Positions 1-7,547 of a DNA stretch of 41,537 nt are shown here, piece after piece. Position numbers and translations under genes: made by a program. The stretch is from Nitrospirota bacterium. Lineage in GTDB: Bacteria; Nitrospirota; Thermodesulfovibrionia; Thermodesulfovibrionales; Dissulfurispiraceae. Each line of letters begins with the position of its first letter. Position 1 is the first letter of the stretch. The notes below the pieces were generated by a model. It ran no database searches. It had not been told where the DNA came from and saw only the letters and a program-made list of their open reading frames with translations. The stretch is taken from the NCBI GenBank assembly GCA_021791055.1, contig JAJYXI010000026.1, forward strand, positions 1 through 41,537. The letters are read 5' to 3'.

Positions 1-30
1 TGTTAATGTTACTTCTGTTAATTCTTTCAT
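1..30 (-). CDS. IS256-family (mutator-type) transposase, N-terminal fragment
   Basis: Only ten codons lie in the window: ATG at position 30 reading MKELTEVTLT, then the sequence runs off the left edge. The start is set by an AAGGAGG ribosome site (plus-strand 40-46) nine bases upstream. The identification as a transposase comes from the inverted terminal repeat at 95-125 just upstream, not from these ten residues. The ribosome site lies in a long hairpin (31-81) that could restrain translation, as is common for transposases. Confidence 0.6.
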   Translation of the reverse strand, partial: MKELTEVTLT

Positions 31-81
31 AGGGTGTATCCTCCTTAAAATTGATTTGCCGATCAATGGAGAATACACCCT
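31..81 (-). promoter_or_regulatory. Hairpin sequestering the transposase ribosome binding site
   Basis: Arms 31-44 and 68-81 are complementary over 14 bp with one mismatch (core AGGGTGTAT / ATACACCCT). A second 6-bp stem, ATTGAT (50-55) with ATCAAT (62-67), stacks directly on it, with a 5-nt bulge and a 6-nt loop. In the minus-strand mRNA the Shine-Dalgarno AAGGAGG is half buried in the 3' arm. The likely role is to limit transposase translation, for example from read-through mRNA or by temperature; that role is inferred from structure. Confidence 0.7.
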
Positions 82-141
82 TCTTTTTATTAATCAAAAT
101 TTACACAGAGAATTTTACGCTACCCAAAGGCGGAGAAGCGG

Positions 142-170
142 TTGATTGTCTTCTCCATGTCGGATATAAT
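142..170 (+). promoter_or_regulatory. Sigma70-type promoter of the lipoprotein gene
   Basis: TTGATT (142-147) and a perfect TATAAT (165-170) are separated by 17 bp, about 60 bp before the GTG start at 229 and just outside the IS terminus. A 7-bp inverted repeat, GGAGAAG (132-138) and CTTCTCC (150-156), flanks the -35 box and could be an operator. Confidence 0.6.
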
Positions 171-228
171 GTAATCAATTGTGGAATAAGTATAAAAATA
201 AATGTTACACAAAGGAGGAAATAAAAAA

Positions 229-650
229 GTGAAGAAAGCACTATTAACGATTTGTGCATTAGTTTTATTATCTGGGTGTTCTGTAGGCATGGCTATGAGC
301 GGGAAAAAAGAGCCAAACTTAGGGGTTGTCAGAGTTGGATCTACAAGGGGAGAAGTACAACTTCATTTAGGGAATCCTGTTACATCGGTAACATTGCCAG
401 AGGGCAAGCGTGTTGATGTTTATGAGTATGAAATAGGCAACGAGCCAGTGCTGGAAGGGCAATAGGGCATGGTGTTATGGACATTCTTACATTTGGTCTA
501 TGGGAAGTCGTGGGAACACCTATTGAAGCAATGCAAGGAGAAAAGAAAAGCATAACGATAACTTATTCTAAAGAGGATAAAGTCGAGGCTATTAATGAAG
601 CTGTAGTTGCAAAGAAGGAATCCGTGAAAGATGAAAAAAAGCAAGAGTAA
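229..650 (+). pseudogene. Small outer-membrane-type lipoprotein, interrupted by a frameshift
   Basis: A GTG start at 229, with AAAGGAGG ten bases upstream, gives a signal peptide with lipobox LLSGC, so the product would be an anchored lipoprotein. The first frame stops at 463-465 after reading GNEPVLEGQ. A second open frame starts at about 447 and continues to a TAA at 648-650, reading SAGRAIGHGVMDILTFGLWE then a Lys/Glu-rich tail. The conceptual join (EYEIGNEP + SAGRAIGHG) gives one protein of about 140 aa, so a single base is missing near 445-450. The N-terminal half (V.VGSTRGEVQLHLGNP) resembles SmpA/BamE-type small lipoproteins. Either a real frameshift or a sequencing error; no slippery site is visible. 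The nearby IS insertion fits a decaying region. Confidence 0.75.
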
Positions 651-653
651 TAG

Positions 654-827
654 AAATACAGAAAACAACTTCGATTAACAGGACTATCTGATGATATGCT
701 GAAAATATTTAATGTGCAACGAGTCACTCCATGGGATCGCTGGGAAACGGCCCCGGCTCTAGCTGAGTTCAGGCACGTTATGCCATGCAATGAAGATATA
801 TTTGCAAATCAGGGAAGCATGATATAA
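654..827 (+). pseudogene. Possible gene remnant of about 57 codons, unrecognised
   Basis: An uninterrupted frame from 654 to the TAA at 825-827 has protein-like composition (for example RVTPWDRWETAPALAEF, then RHVMPCNED). It follows directly on the stops of the lipoprotein frame (TAA 648-650, TAG 651-653). No ribosome site or good start precedes it; the first ATG in frame is near 699. It may be the 3' remnant of a gene lost when the IS region rearranged. I do not recognise the family. Confidence 0.25.
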
Positions 828-864
828 CAAGATAAAAACCAGCATTTGTGTGAGTATATAGAAT

Positions 865-1581
865 CTAAGAGCCACGCCTGCAATCTTCTTTTAAAGGGCA
901 TCTTTCGCAGGCCATCTTTCTGCAATAATCTTTGCCCAGTCTTAAGAGGGCTGCCTCGAAATCCGGGAAGTCTTTCATCTTCATCCCTTCGCTATTCCAT
1001 TTCTCCATTAAAAGTCTAAGAATCTCTTTTTTGTCTTTAATCTCTTCAGGGATTATGCCCGTATTTCTTGCTGCCATGATAACCAGCTCCGATGGATAGG
1101 GCTCTGCCTTTTTCCATATCCCCCTCATCTCTCTGAGAAAGATATTTACCATTACATCTCCGATGCCTTTTCCGAGGGCCTTGAGCCTTTTCTCCAGGTC
1201 TGCTTCATCTGAGGCCATTGAATGAAGGACATTCAGGTCTCCTTTAAATCTTTCGATTAAAGATCTGCACACATCAAGGAGCTTCGTGGCAGTCTTGAAG
1301 TCATATCTTACATAACCGCCTCTATCAAGGATCTCCACGAGACCATCCCATCCTGTATCAAGAATATCTTCAGGAAAAAGCACCCCTCCCTCCTCAAATG
1401 CCCTGTATGTGTTTATAACGATGGTCTCCGATATTCTTGCACCAAAGAGTATTGAAGCAAGGAACCATTTGAACACTTCCCTTTTGTCACCTGATGAGAG
1501 GTTAATGCCGAGGGCTGAGGAGAACCTGCTGCCAAGCCTCTCAATCAATCTTTTAAGTTTTGGATGCCCCTTTTCTTTCAT
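865..1581 (-). CDS. HhH-GPD base-excision DNA repair protein, endonuclease III-like
   Basis: A 238-aa protein with the overall plan of endonuclease III/MutY-type DNA glycosylases: an all-helical domain, a helix-hairpin-helix-like segment near residues 133-155 (LKALGKGIGDVMVNIFLREM), and a C-terminal cysteine cluster. The four cysteines C220, C225, C228 and C234 are spaced C-x4-C-x2-C-x5-C, close to the 4Fe-4S loop of Nth (C-x6-C-x2-C-x5-C) but two residues shorter. The canonical catalytic lysine context (LPGVGRKTA) is not obvious, so the enzyme class within the superfamily and its activity are uncertain. It stands alone between the remnant region and the divergent asparaginase-like gene. Its ribosome site is weak. 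Confidence 0.7.
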   Translation of the reverse strand: MKEKGHPKLKRLIERLGSRFSSALGINLSSGDKREVFKWFLASILFGARISETIVINTYRAFEEGGVLFPEDILDTGWDGLVEILDRGGYVRYDFKTATKLLDVCRSLIERFKGDLNVLHSMASDEADLEKRLKALGKGIGDVMVNIFLREMRGIWKKAEPYPSELVIMAARNTGIIPEEIKDKKEILRLLMEKWNSEGMKMKDFPDFEAALLRLGKDYCRKMACERCPLKEDCRRGS

Positions 1582-1671
1582 TGCAACAGAACCACTTTCT
1601 TGATATGATTTTGTTTAATAATACTCAATTGTACCAATAGTTTCCATTGTAGGGCGAATATAAGAGAAAGT

Positions 1672-2550
1672 ATGCTATTAATCGTTCACGGAGGCGCAGG
1701 GAATAGAAGGCCGACGAAAAATGCATTAAAAAAGCTTTCTGAATCCCTTTCATCTGGATACGAGATATTGAGCAGTGAAGGGACAGCCTTTGATGCAGTG
1801 GTCAAATCGATAACCATACTTGAAGACTCAGGGATCTTTAATGCAGGCTCCGGAGGAAATCTGCAGTTCGATGGTGTCAGGCGCCTTGATGCATCCATCA
1901 TGAATGGGAAGGATTTAAAAACAGGCTCGGTAATAGGTGTTGAAGGAATAAAGAATCCCATTAAGCTAACAAGAATTATAATGGATCTCCCTCATGTAAT
2001 GCTGACAAATGTAGGAGCAAAAAGGATTGCTGATGCACATAAACTTGAACCTTTGACCGAACCGGATAAAGAGTCATTGGGGATTCTTAAGAAGATAAAG
2101 AAAAAAGAAAAGGAAATGGTTCGTATTTATAAAGAGTATTTTTCAACAGTGGGTGCAGTTGCCCTCGATAAATATGGAAACCTTGCAGCAGGCTCATCCA
2201 CAGGAGGAATAGCTGCAATGCTCCCCGGCAGGGTGGGCGACACGCCTATCATCGGAGCAGGTACATACGCAGAAAACTCATTTGGTGCTGTTTCATGCAC
2301 AGGCAAAGGAGAGTTTATAATCAGGCTTTCACTCGCAAAAGAGATATGCATGAACCTGAAAAGAATGTCTCCTCTTAAGGCAGCGCAATTTTCCTTAAAA
2401 AGGCTTTCCAAAATAGGCGGCAAGGCAGGCGTTATCGTAATAAATAAAAAAGGCCGATTTGCAATAATGCATTCAACAAAATACATGGCATCGGGGTATG
2501 TGAGCGAGAAGGGGATCGTGGTGAAGGAAGGGGTAAGATTGGCAACTTAG
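1672..2550 (+). CDS. iaaA: Isoaspartyl peptidase / plant-type L-asparaginase (Ntn hydrolase)
   Basis: A 292-aa member of the Ntn-hydrolase asparaginase family, which cleaves isoaspartyl dipeptides and L-asparagine after self-cleavage into alpha and beta subunits. The N-terminus MLLIVHGGAG is the family hallmark, followed by FNAGSGG and LDASIM. The predicted nucleophile is Thr159 in STVGAVALD, the autocleavage point, and GSSTGG and GAGTYAEN line the active site. Length is normal for the family (about 280-320 aa). The beta-subunit motif and all catalytic landmarks are present, so it should be active. A TATAAG box ends only seven bases before the ATG. It is transcribed alone, divergent from the glycosylase-like gene. 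Confidence 0.93.
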   Translation: MLLIVHGGAGNRRPTKNALKKLSESLSSGYEILSSEGTAFDAVVKSITILEDSGIFNAGSGGNLQFDGVRRLDASIMNGKDLKTGSVIGVEGIKNPIKLTRIIMDLPHVMLTNVGAKRIADAHKLEPLTEPDKESLGILKKIKKKEKEMVRIYKEYFSTVGAVALDKYGNLAAGSSTGGIAAMLPGRVGDTPIIGAGTYAENSFGAVSCTGKGEFIIRLSLAKEICMNLKRMSPLKAAQFSLKRLSKIGGKAGVIVINKKGRFAIMHSTKYMASGYVSEKGIVVKEGVRLAT

Positions 2551-2649
2551 ATGTTGAGCGTAGAATGTAAATATTACACCTAATACTGTTGCCTTTCAAA
2601 GGGGTCTAAGGTATTAATGATTTTTGCTTGTAACCCATAAATATTTTCT

Positions 2650-3438
2650 TCATATAAGGGGTGGCAAATCTGCCATTCGGATTTTTTTAAGGCAAGCAGT
2701 CGGATCATAAGCCCACTCACCTGCTCTACGAATCAATAACTTTATCACAGTCTCAATCCATGTTCTTTCAGTGCCGGAAAGAGGTTTAAACTGACCATTT
2801 TGTGGTACCTTTCGAGCTTCCTCTTTAGTTCCCCTTTGTGTAGATAATTCGCCGAGCTTATTTAATACTCTTTTATCAATGTGATATCGTGTAGCTGCTT
2901 GTTCTCGACCACCAGCACTTGTTTCAAGAACGGTTAGGCACATATATGCCATAGCCAACAATGTTTCACGACCCTCCCTATAAGCTTTGTATCTGACATA
3001 CATAGTTTCCACATCTGGCGAAAGGGAAAATTGTTTGGGTAAAGGTGGATATTTAGAGCGCGATATATGAACTATGGCATCTAATCCAGTCACAGCCAAT
3101 AGACCGCTCTTAACATGTATTACCAGCCCGCCCTTGCTTTCTGGTGTTGGTGCACGATCTATTATGTCTGACGTTTCAAATATCAATTTTAGTTCATCCG
3201 GTCCATGTTCTATGCCGATTAATATTTCCCATCTCTTGATATATTCATCAACTACTGCTCTTGCCTCCTGTTCAGTTGAAAAATGTTTTTTCATAACAAA
3301 AACCGCCTTGTCCCCCTGAAGTGTCATCATGAAGTCGTCGGATTCCTCCTCAAGAGGGGCAGCCTTATCATAATCGGTATACTGCTTAGTTACTACTTTG
3401 TAATACAATTTTTCTACGTGCGGATCAATCATGGACAT
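2650..3438 (-). CDS. Conserved-looking hypothetical protein, 262 aa
   Basis: I do not recognise this protein. It is soluble, with no signal peptide or membrane segment. Residues 1-110 are acidic and mixed alpha/beta (KAVFVMKKHFSTEQEARAVV then YIKRWEILIGIEHGP). Residues 140-200 are helical and contain YVRYKAYREGRETLLAMAYM, followed by a basic region (YHIDKRVLNKLGELSTQRG) and a C-terminal helix with WIETVIKLLIRRAGEWAYD. That plan could suit a DNA- or RNA-associated accessory protein, but no motif proves it. It is a single gene on the minus strand, flanked by intergenic sequence, and convergent with the asparaginase gene. The start at 3438 is chosen by ORF extent; an alternative ATG lies two codons in. 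The ribosome site is weak. Confidence 0.6.
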   Translation of the reverse strand: MSMIDPHVEKLYYKVVTKQYTDYDKAAPLEEESDDFMMTLQGDKAVFVMKKHFSTEQEARAVVDEYIKRWEILIGIEHGPDELKLIFETSDIIDRAPTPESKGGLVIHVKSGLLAVTGLDAIVHISRSKYPPLPKQFSLSPDVETMYVRYKAYREGRETLLAMAYMCLTVLETSAGGREQAATRYHIDKRVLNKLGELSTQRGTKEEARKVPQNGQFKPLSGTERTWIETVIKLLIRRAGEWAYDPTACLKKIRMADLPPLI

Positions 3439-3696
3439 GGATACATATTACCGATTATCATTTGTAACTTTCAACATTTTATTAAATCGGGAATTGCGAA
3501 TTACAGGAAGAAGTTTGCCGCGTTGTGACCTATCCCTGATTACTTTTTAGGGTATCTTACTGATTGTGCGAGAATAATTTTCTGATGGGGTTGCAATTTC
3601 ATTATCTTTGCCAAGGCTGTTCTATCAGATATTCATTTTAGATTATAATTTAAAGAAGGAGCGTAACAATTTTAAAAATTGGAGCACGGTGAAAAA

Positions 3697-4350
3697 ATGA
3701 TAATCGAATCACTCAATATCGGCCTGCCAAAGAAGGAAATATTTTACGGTAAAGAGATAGTAACAGGCATATGTAAGGTTCCTGTGACTCAACCGTCCAT
3801 CCTCTCCAAACTCGGATTTGAGGGCGACGGTGTTGGTGACTCGAAACACCACGGCGGAACGGATAAGGCCGTCTGTGTCTACAGCGTAGACCATTATCCT
3901 TACTGGGAAGACGTCCTCGGGATTAAATTGCCACCTGCCGCATTCGGTGAAAACCTCTCTGTTTCTAATCTGAAAGAGGATGATGTTTGCATCGGAGATA
4001 TTTTTCAAATAGGGGCTGCTGTTGTTCAGATCAGCCAGCCACGCCAACCTTGTAAGACGCTTGCAGCACGGTATGGCAGAAGCGACATGGTAAAGCTGGT
4101 AGTGGATTCGGGCCGTACCGGATTCTATTTCAGGGTGCTGGAAGAAGGGACTGTAGAAAAAGGAGATGCCTTGATCTTAAAAGAAAGGGATACCCATAGG
4201 GTAACAGTTTCATTTGCCAACCGCATTTTGCATCATAGCAGAGATAATTGTGATGGCATTAAGAAAGTCCTTGCAGTTCCGGCCTTGTCTGAATCGTGGC
4301 AACGGTCTTTTCAAGAGTTGAACAAGAGGTGCAAGGAGGAGGGCAGATGA
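3697..4350 (+). CDS. MOSC-domain protein (YiiM-like)
   Basis: MOSC domains bind molybdenum cofactor or carry sulfur; YiiM-type members detoxify N-hydroxylated bases together with a reductase. Visible here are the family landmarks DSKHHGGTDKAVCVYS, FGENLSV, GDIFQIG and SQPRQPCKTLAARYG, the last with the conserved cysteine. A YiiM-type C-terminal extension follows (HRVTVSFANRILHHSRDN). I choose ATG 3697, with GGTGA five bases upstream; a TTG at 3679 in the same frame would add six residues but sits in the palindrome CAATTTTAAAAATTG. The gene ends at 4350, 92 bp before the efflux operon, and may be co-transcribed with it. Confidence 0.9.
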   Translation: MIIESLNIGLPKKEIFYGKEIVTGICKVPVTQPSILSKLGFEGDGVGDSKHHGGTDKAVCVYSVDHYPYWEDVLGIKLPPAAFGENLSVSNLKEDDVCIGDIFQIGAAVVQISQPRQPCKTLAARYGRSDMVKLVVDSGRTGFYFRVLEEGTVEKGDALILKERDTHRVTVSFANRILHHSRDNCDGIKKVLAVPALSESWQRSFQELNKRCKEEGR

Positions 4351-4442
4351 AATTTGAATTCTACCAAGGTTTCGACCTTATAATCCGACATTTTCAGAGC
4401 GTCTGAACGGAAGAGATTCATTTTATCGCTGGATCTCGGTAA

Positions 4443-5177
4443 ATGAATGGTCATATGACAGAGGTACAAGCAGAAGATATTGTATTTAATGTAAAGGGCC
4501 TCACAAAGGTCTATCAGATGGGAGAGGTGAAGGTTCATGCCCTCAGGGGTGTGGATATGGAAATCTATTCACGGGAACTTATTGTAATGCTCGGGCCTTC
4601 GGGCAGCGGGAAATCCACTCTCCTTAATATCATCGGAGGCCTCGATACAGCTACATCCGGACAGGTGATATATCGAGGTAAGGACATTACAAAGGCGACA
4701 GAACAGGAACTCACCGAATACAGGCGTTTTCATGTTGGATTTGTCTTTCAGTTTTATAACCTCATTCCAAGCCTTACCGCCCGTGAGAATGTTGCTGTTG
4801 TCACTGATATAGCAAAAAGACCCATGAAGCCAGAGGATGCACTTGCTATTGTAGGGTTGGGCGAGAGGCTTGACCATTTCCCTTCACAGCTTTCAGGCGG
4901 AGAGCAGCAGAGGGTTGCCATTGCCCGTGCCATATCAAAAAACCCCGAGGTCCTTCTCTGTGATGAGCCAACAGGCGCCCTCGATTCTGCAACGGGTATT
5001 GTGGTGCTTGAGGCCCTTGAAAGGGTTAATCGTGAGCTTGGCACGACCACAGTTGTCATCACCCACAATGTCGATATAGCCGGAATGGCAGACCGCGTGG
5101 TACATCTGAGCAATGGCCTCATTTCTGAGATCACCAGGAACATTGTGAAAAAACCTCCGGGACAACTAAGATGGTGA
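4443..5177 (+). CDS. ABC transporter ATP-binding protein (LolD/MacB-type)
   Basis: A 244-aa nucleotide-binding subunit with every ABC motif: Walker [10 protein letters not shown] at residues 51-59, Q-loop ([10 protein letters not shown]), signature LSGGEQQR, Walker [10 protein letters not shown]-loop GALD and H-loop VITHN. The sequence is typical of LolD/MacB/FtsE-type ATPases that drive FtsX-like permeases. The next gene, four bases downstream, is such a permease, followed by a HlyD-type adaptor. Together they form a tripartite export module (DevBCA/MacAB-like). The start could be ATG 4443 or ATG 4455; neither has a strong ribosome site. Confidence 0.95.
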   Translation: MNGHMTEVQAEDIVFNVKGLTKVYQMGEVKVHALRGVDMEIYSRELIVMLGPSGSGKSTLLNIIGGLDTATSGQVIYRGKDITKATEQELTEYRRFHVGFVFQFYNLIPSLTARENVAVVTDIAKRPMKPEDALAIVGLGERLDHFPSQLSGGEQQRVAIARAISKNPEVLLCDEPTGALDSATGIVVLEALERVNRELGTTTVVITHNVDIAGMADRVVHLSNGLISEITRNIVKKPPGQLRW

Positions 5178-5181
5178 GCAA

Positions 5182-7545
5182 ATGAAGTCACTGGACCGAA
5201 AACTATGGAGGGATTTATGGAAGATGAGGGGGCAGGTTTTTGCCATTGCCCTTGTCATTGTGAGCGGCGTTTCCACCTACGTCATGTTGATAAGTGTAAT
5301 GGATTCCCTGAACCTCACAAGGGATAAGTTCTATAAAGACTATGGTTTTGCAGAGGTCTTTGCATCATTGAAGCGTGCACCTGAAATTCTCAAAAACCGC
5401 ATTGATGAAATACCCGGTGTGGATCAGATTGAGACCCGCGTTGCAGCCAATGTGAAGCTGGACATAAAGGGTTTCCCGGAGCCGGTAACAGCCAGACTGG
5501 TTTCTGTGCCTGACGTAGGCAGTCCTCTCCTGAACAGGCTCTATATCAGGAGGGGCAGGATGGTTGACCCATGGAAGGACAATGAGGTGGTTGTGAGCGA
5601 GGCATTTGCAGAGGCGCACAGATTCAAGCCCGGCGACAGCTTCGGCGCCGTTATCAACAGCAAATGGAAGACCCTCGTCATTGTTGGTATTGCCCTTTCT
5701 CCTGAATTCGTCCTTCAGGCAAGGCCGGGTGCCATAAGCCCTGACTACAAGCGTTACGCAATCCTCTGGATGGGAAGAAATGCCATGGGCACTGCCTATG
5801 ACATGAAAGGCGCATTCAATGATGTGGCGCTGACAATTTCCGATGATGCAAGGCTGAACGATGTGCTCATACAGCTTGACAGCCTCATAGACCACTACGG
5901 CGGCCTCGGCTCGTATGGCAGGAAAGACCAGATATCCCACCGCTTTCTCAGTGAAGAGTTCAAGCAGTTGCAGAGGAGTGCGGAGATATTCCCTTCCATA
6001 TTTATTGCTGTTGCTGCCTTTCTGCTCAATGTGGTCATTAGCAGGACTATAAGCCTCCAGCGCGAACAGATAGCCACTCTCAAGGCCTTTGGCTACAGCA
6101 ACCGTGTCATAGGCATCCATTATATAAAGATGGTTCTTCTCATCGTACTCATCGGCATTGCAGGAGGGATTGCTGTTGGTGTATGGCTCGGCAAGGGGCT
6201 TGGCAAGATATACATGGAGTTTTATCGCTTCCCGTATCTTATATATGATCTCAGACCTTCTGTTGTCACTACTGCAGCATTCATTACTATCGGAGCTGCC
6301 CTTGCAGGCACAATCCATTCGGTCTGGAAGGCATCAATGCTTCCTCCTGCAGAGGCAATGCAGCCGGAAACTCCTGCACGATACAGGAAAACAATAATTG
6401 AACGCATAGGCCTCGGGCCTCTCCTCTCCCAGCCAACCAGGATAATCATCCGCAATATAGGAAGAAGGCCGATAAAGTCGCTCCTCACAATCACGGGCAT
6501 ATCCCTTTCCTGTGCTATAATGATTGCAGGCACATTTTCGAGGGATGCTGTTGACTTCATGATAAATGTGCAGTTCAGGCTATCACAGAAGGAGGACATG
6601 ACCGTCACCTTTGTTGAGCCCACTTCAAAAAAGGCGGTTTATGAACTGAAAGGCCTTGCAGGTGTTGAACATGCCGAGGTCTTCAGGTCAGTCCCTGCCC
6701 GGCTCAGATTCGGGCACCGCAGTTATCGAACATCCATCCATGGTATAGAGCCGGACAGTAATCTCCATTTTCTCCTTGATATGAATCTGAAGCCGATACA
6801 CCTTCCTCCTGATGGAATAGTACTCACAGATTATTTGAGCACTATCCTCGGTATCAGGCCGGGGGACATGCTTACAGTGGAAGTATTGGAGGGGAAAAGA
6901 CCTATACGCCAGATGCCTGTGATCGGGCTTATCAAACAATACATAGGGCTGCAGGGTTATATGGATTTATCCGCCCTCAACAGGCTCTTGAGGGAAGGCA
7001 ATGCTATTTCAGGAGCCTATCTCTCTGTGGACTCTCTGTATCAGCATGAGATATACAGGAGGCTTATTGATATGCCCCGTGTGGTCGGCACTGTTGTGAG
7101 GAAGGACGAGATAAGGAATTTCTACGAAACCCAGGCTGAGGCGCTCCTATTCTTCACCTTTGTGGCCACCATTCTTGCAGGAACCATTGCCTTCGGAGTT
7201 GTGTATAACAGCGCAAGGATAGCACTGGCAGAGCGGAGCCGTGAGCTTGCAAGCCTCAGGGTGCTGGGCTACACGCGTGCAGAGATATCCTATATCCTTT
7301 TAGGGGAGCTGGGACTTTTAACACTTGCTGCTATTCCCCTCGGATTTATTCTCGGAAGGGCGCTTTGTACTTATATAGCAATAGCCCTGAGTTCCGACCT
7401 GTTCAGGATTCCTGCATCAGTGGAGCCTGCTACTTATTCCCTTGCAGCTACAGTTGTGGTTGTATCTGCCTGTGTTTCAGGCTTGATTGTACGCCACAGG
7501 CTTGACCGCCTTGACCTTGTGGCAGCACTGAAGACAAGGGAGTAA
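5182..7545 (+). CDS. FtsX-like ABC transporter permease, duplicated form
   Basis: A 787-aa inner-membrane protein with two FtsX-like units, each a long extracytoplasmic domain and hydrophobic helices: an N-terminal TM at about 15-35, three TMs around 280-400, a TM at about 430-450, and three TMs at about 660-780. FtsX units usually carry four TMs; here two such units are fused, so one polypeptide can supply the whole membrane dimer. Segments SLQREQIATLKAFGYSN and ERSRELASLRVLGYTRAEI are the paired coupling regions that touch the ATPase. It is translated with the upstream ATPase (4-nt gap) and two bases before the adaptor gene. The substrate is unknown. Confidence 0.92.
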   Translation: MKSLDRKLWRDLWKMRGQVFAIALVIVSGVSTYVMLISVMDSLNLTRDKFYKDYGFAEVFASLKRAPEILKNRIDEIPGVDQIETRVAANVKLDIKGFPEPVTARLVSVPDVGSPLLNRLYIRRGRMVDPWKDNEVVVSEAFAEAHRFKPGDSFGAVINSKWKTLVIVGIALSPEFVLQARPGAISPDYKRYAILWMGRNAMGTAYDMKGAFNDVALTISDDARLNDVLIQLDSLIDHYGGLGSYGRKDQISHRFLSEEFKQLQRSAEIFPSIFIAVAAFLLNVVISRTISLQREQIATLKAFGYSNRVIGIHYIKMVLLIVLIGIAGGIAVGVWLGKGLGKIYMEFYRFPYLIYDLRPSVVTTAAFITIGAALAGTIHSVWKASMLPPAEAMQPETPARYRKTIIERIGLGPLLSQPTRIIIRNIGRRPIKSLLTITGISLSCAIMIAGTFSRDAVDFMINVQFRLSQKEDMTVTFVEPTSKKAVYELKGLAGVEHAEVFRSVPARLRFGHRSYRTSIHGIEPDSNLHFLLDMNLKPIHLPPDGIVLTDYLSTILGIRPGDMLTVEVLEGKRPIRQMPVIGLIKQYIGLQGYMDLSALNRLLREGNAISGAYLSVDSLYQHEIYRRLIDMPRVVGTVVRKDEIRNFYETQAEALLFFTFVATILAGTIAFGVVYNSARIALAERSRELASLRVLGYTRAEISYILLGELGLLTLAAIPLGFILGRALCTYIAIALSSDLFRIPASVEPATYSLAATVVVVSACVSGLIVRHRLDRLDLVAALKTRE

Positions 7546-7547
7546 AA

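Larger units (their letters stand above)
1..125 (-). mobile_element. IS256-family insertion sequence, 5' (transposase-start) end
   Basis: Positions 95-125 read on the minus strand form a terminal inverted repeat starting GGTAGCGTAAAATT and containing TGTGTAAATT. It matches 22 of 30 positions of the opposite-type terminus at 41412-41441. Inside it, at position 30, a start codon with a strong ribosome site opens a minus-strand reading frame leaving the window. The outer boundary is at about 124-125. Family assignment rests on the terminus pattern and on the transposase tail seen at the other window end; the body of this copy is outside the window. Confidence 0.75.

Noticed and set aside
445-452. 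Programmed frameshift in the lipoprotein gene
   Set aside because: No slippery heptamer, stimulatory hairpin or internal ribosome site is visible at the junction.
2560-2640. Terminator between the convergent asparaginase and unknown genes
   Set aside because: Weak imperfect pairing (TAATAC with GTATTA, CCTTT with AAAGG) and no T run.
4347-4442. Short frame MKFEFYQGFDLIIRHFQSV between the MOSC and ABC genes
   Set aside because: Only 19 codons, no ribosome site and no likeness to any protein; treated as intergenic.
5365-6318. Long minus-strand frame (317 codons) opposite the permease
   Set aside because: It lies wholly within a clear FtsX-type gene, has no ribosome site and gives a composition without domains; it is a shadow frame.
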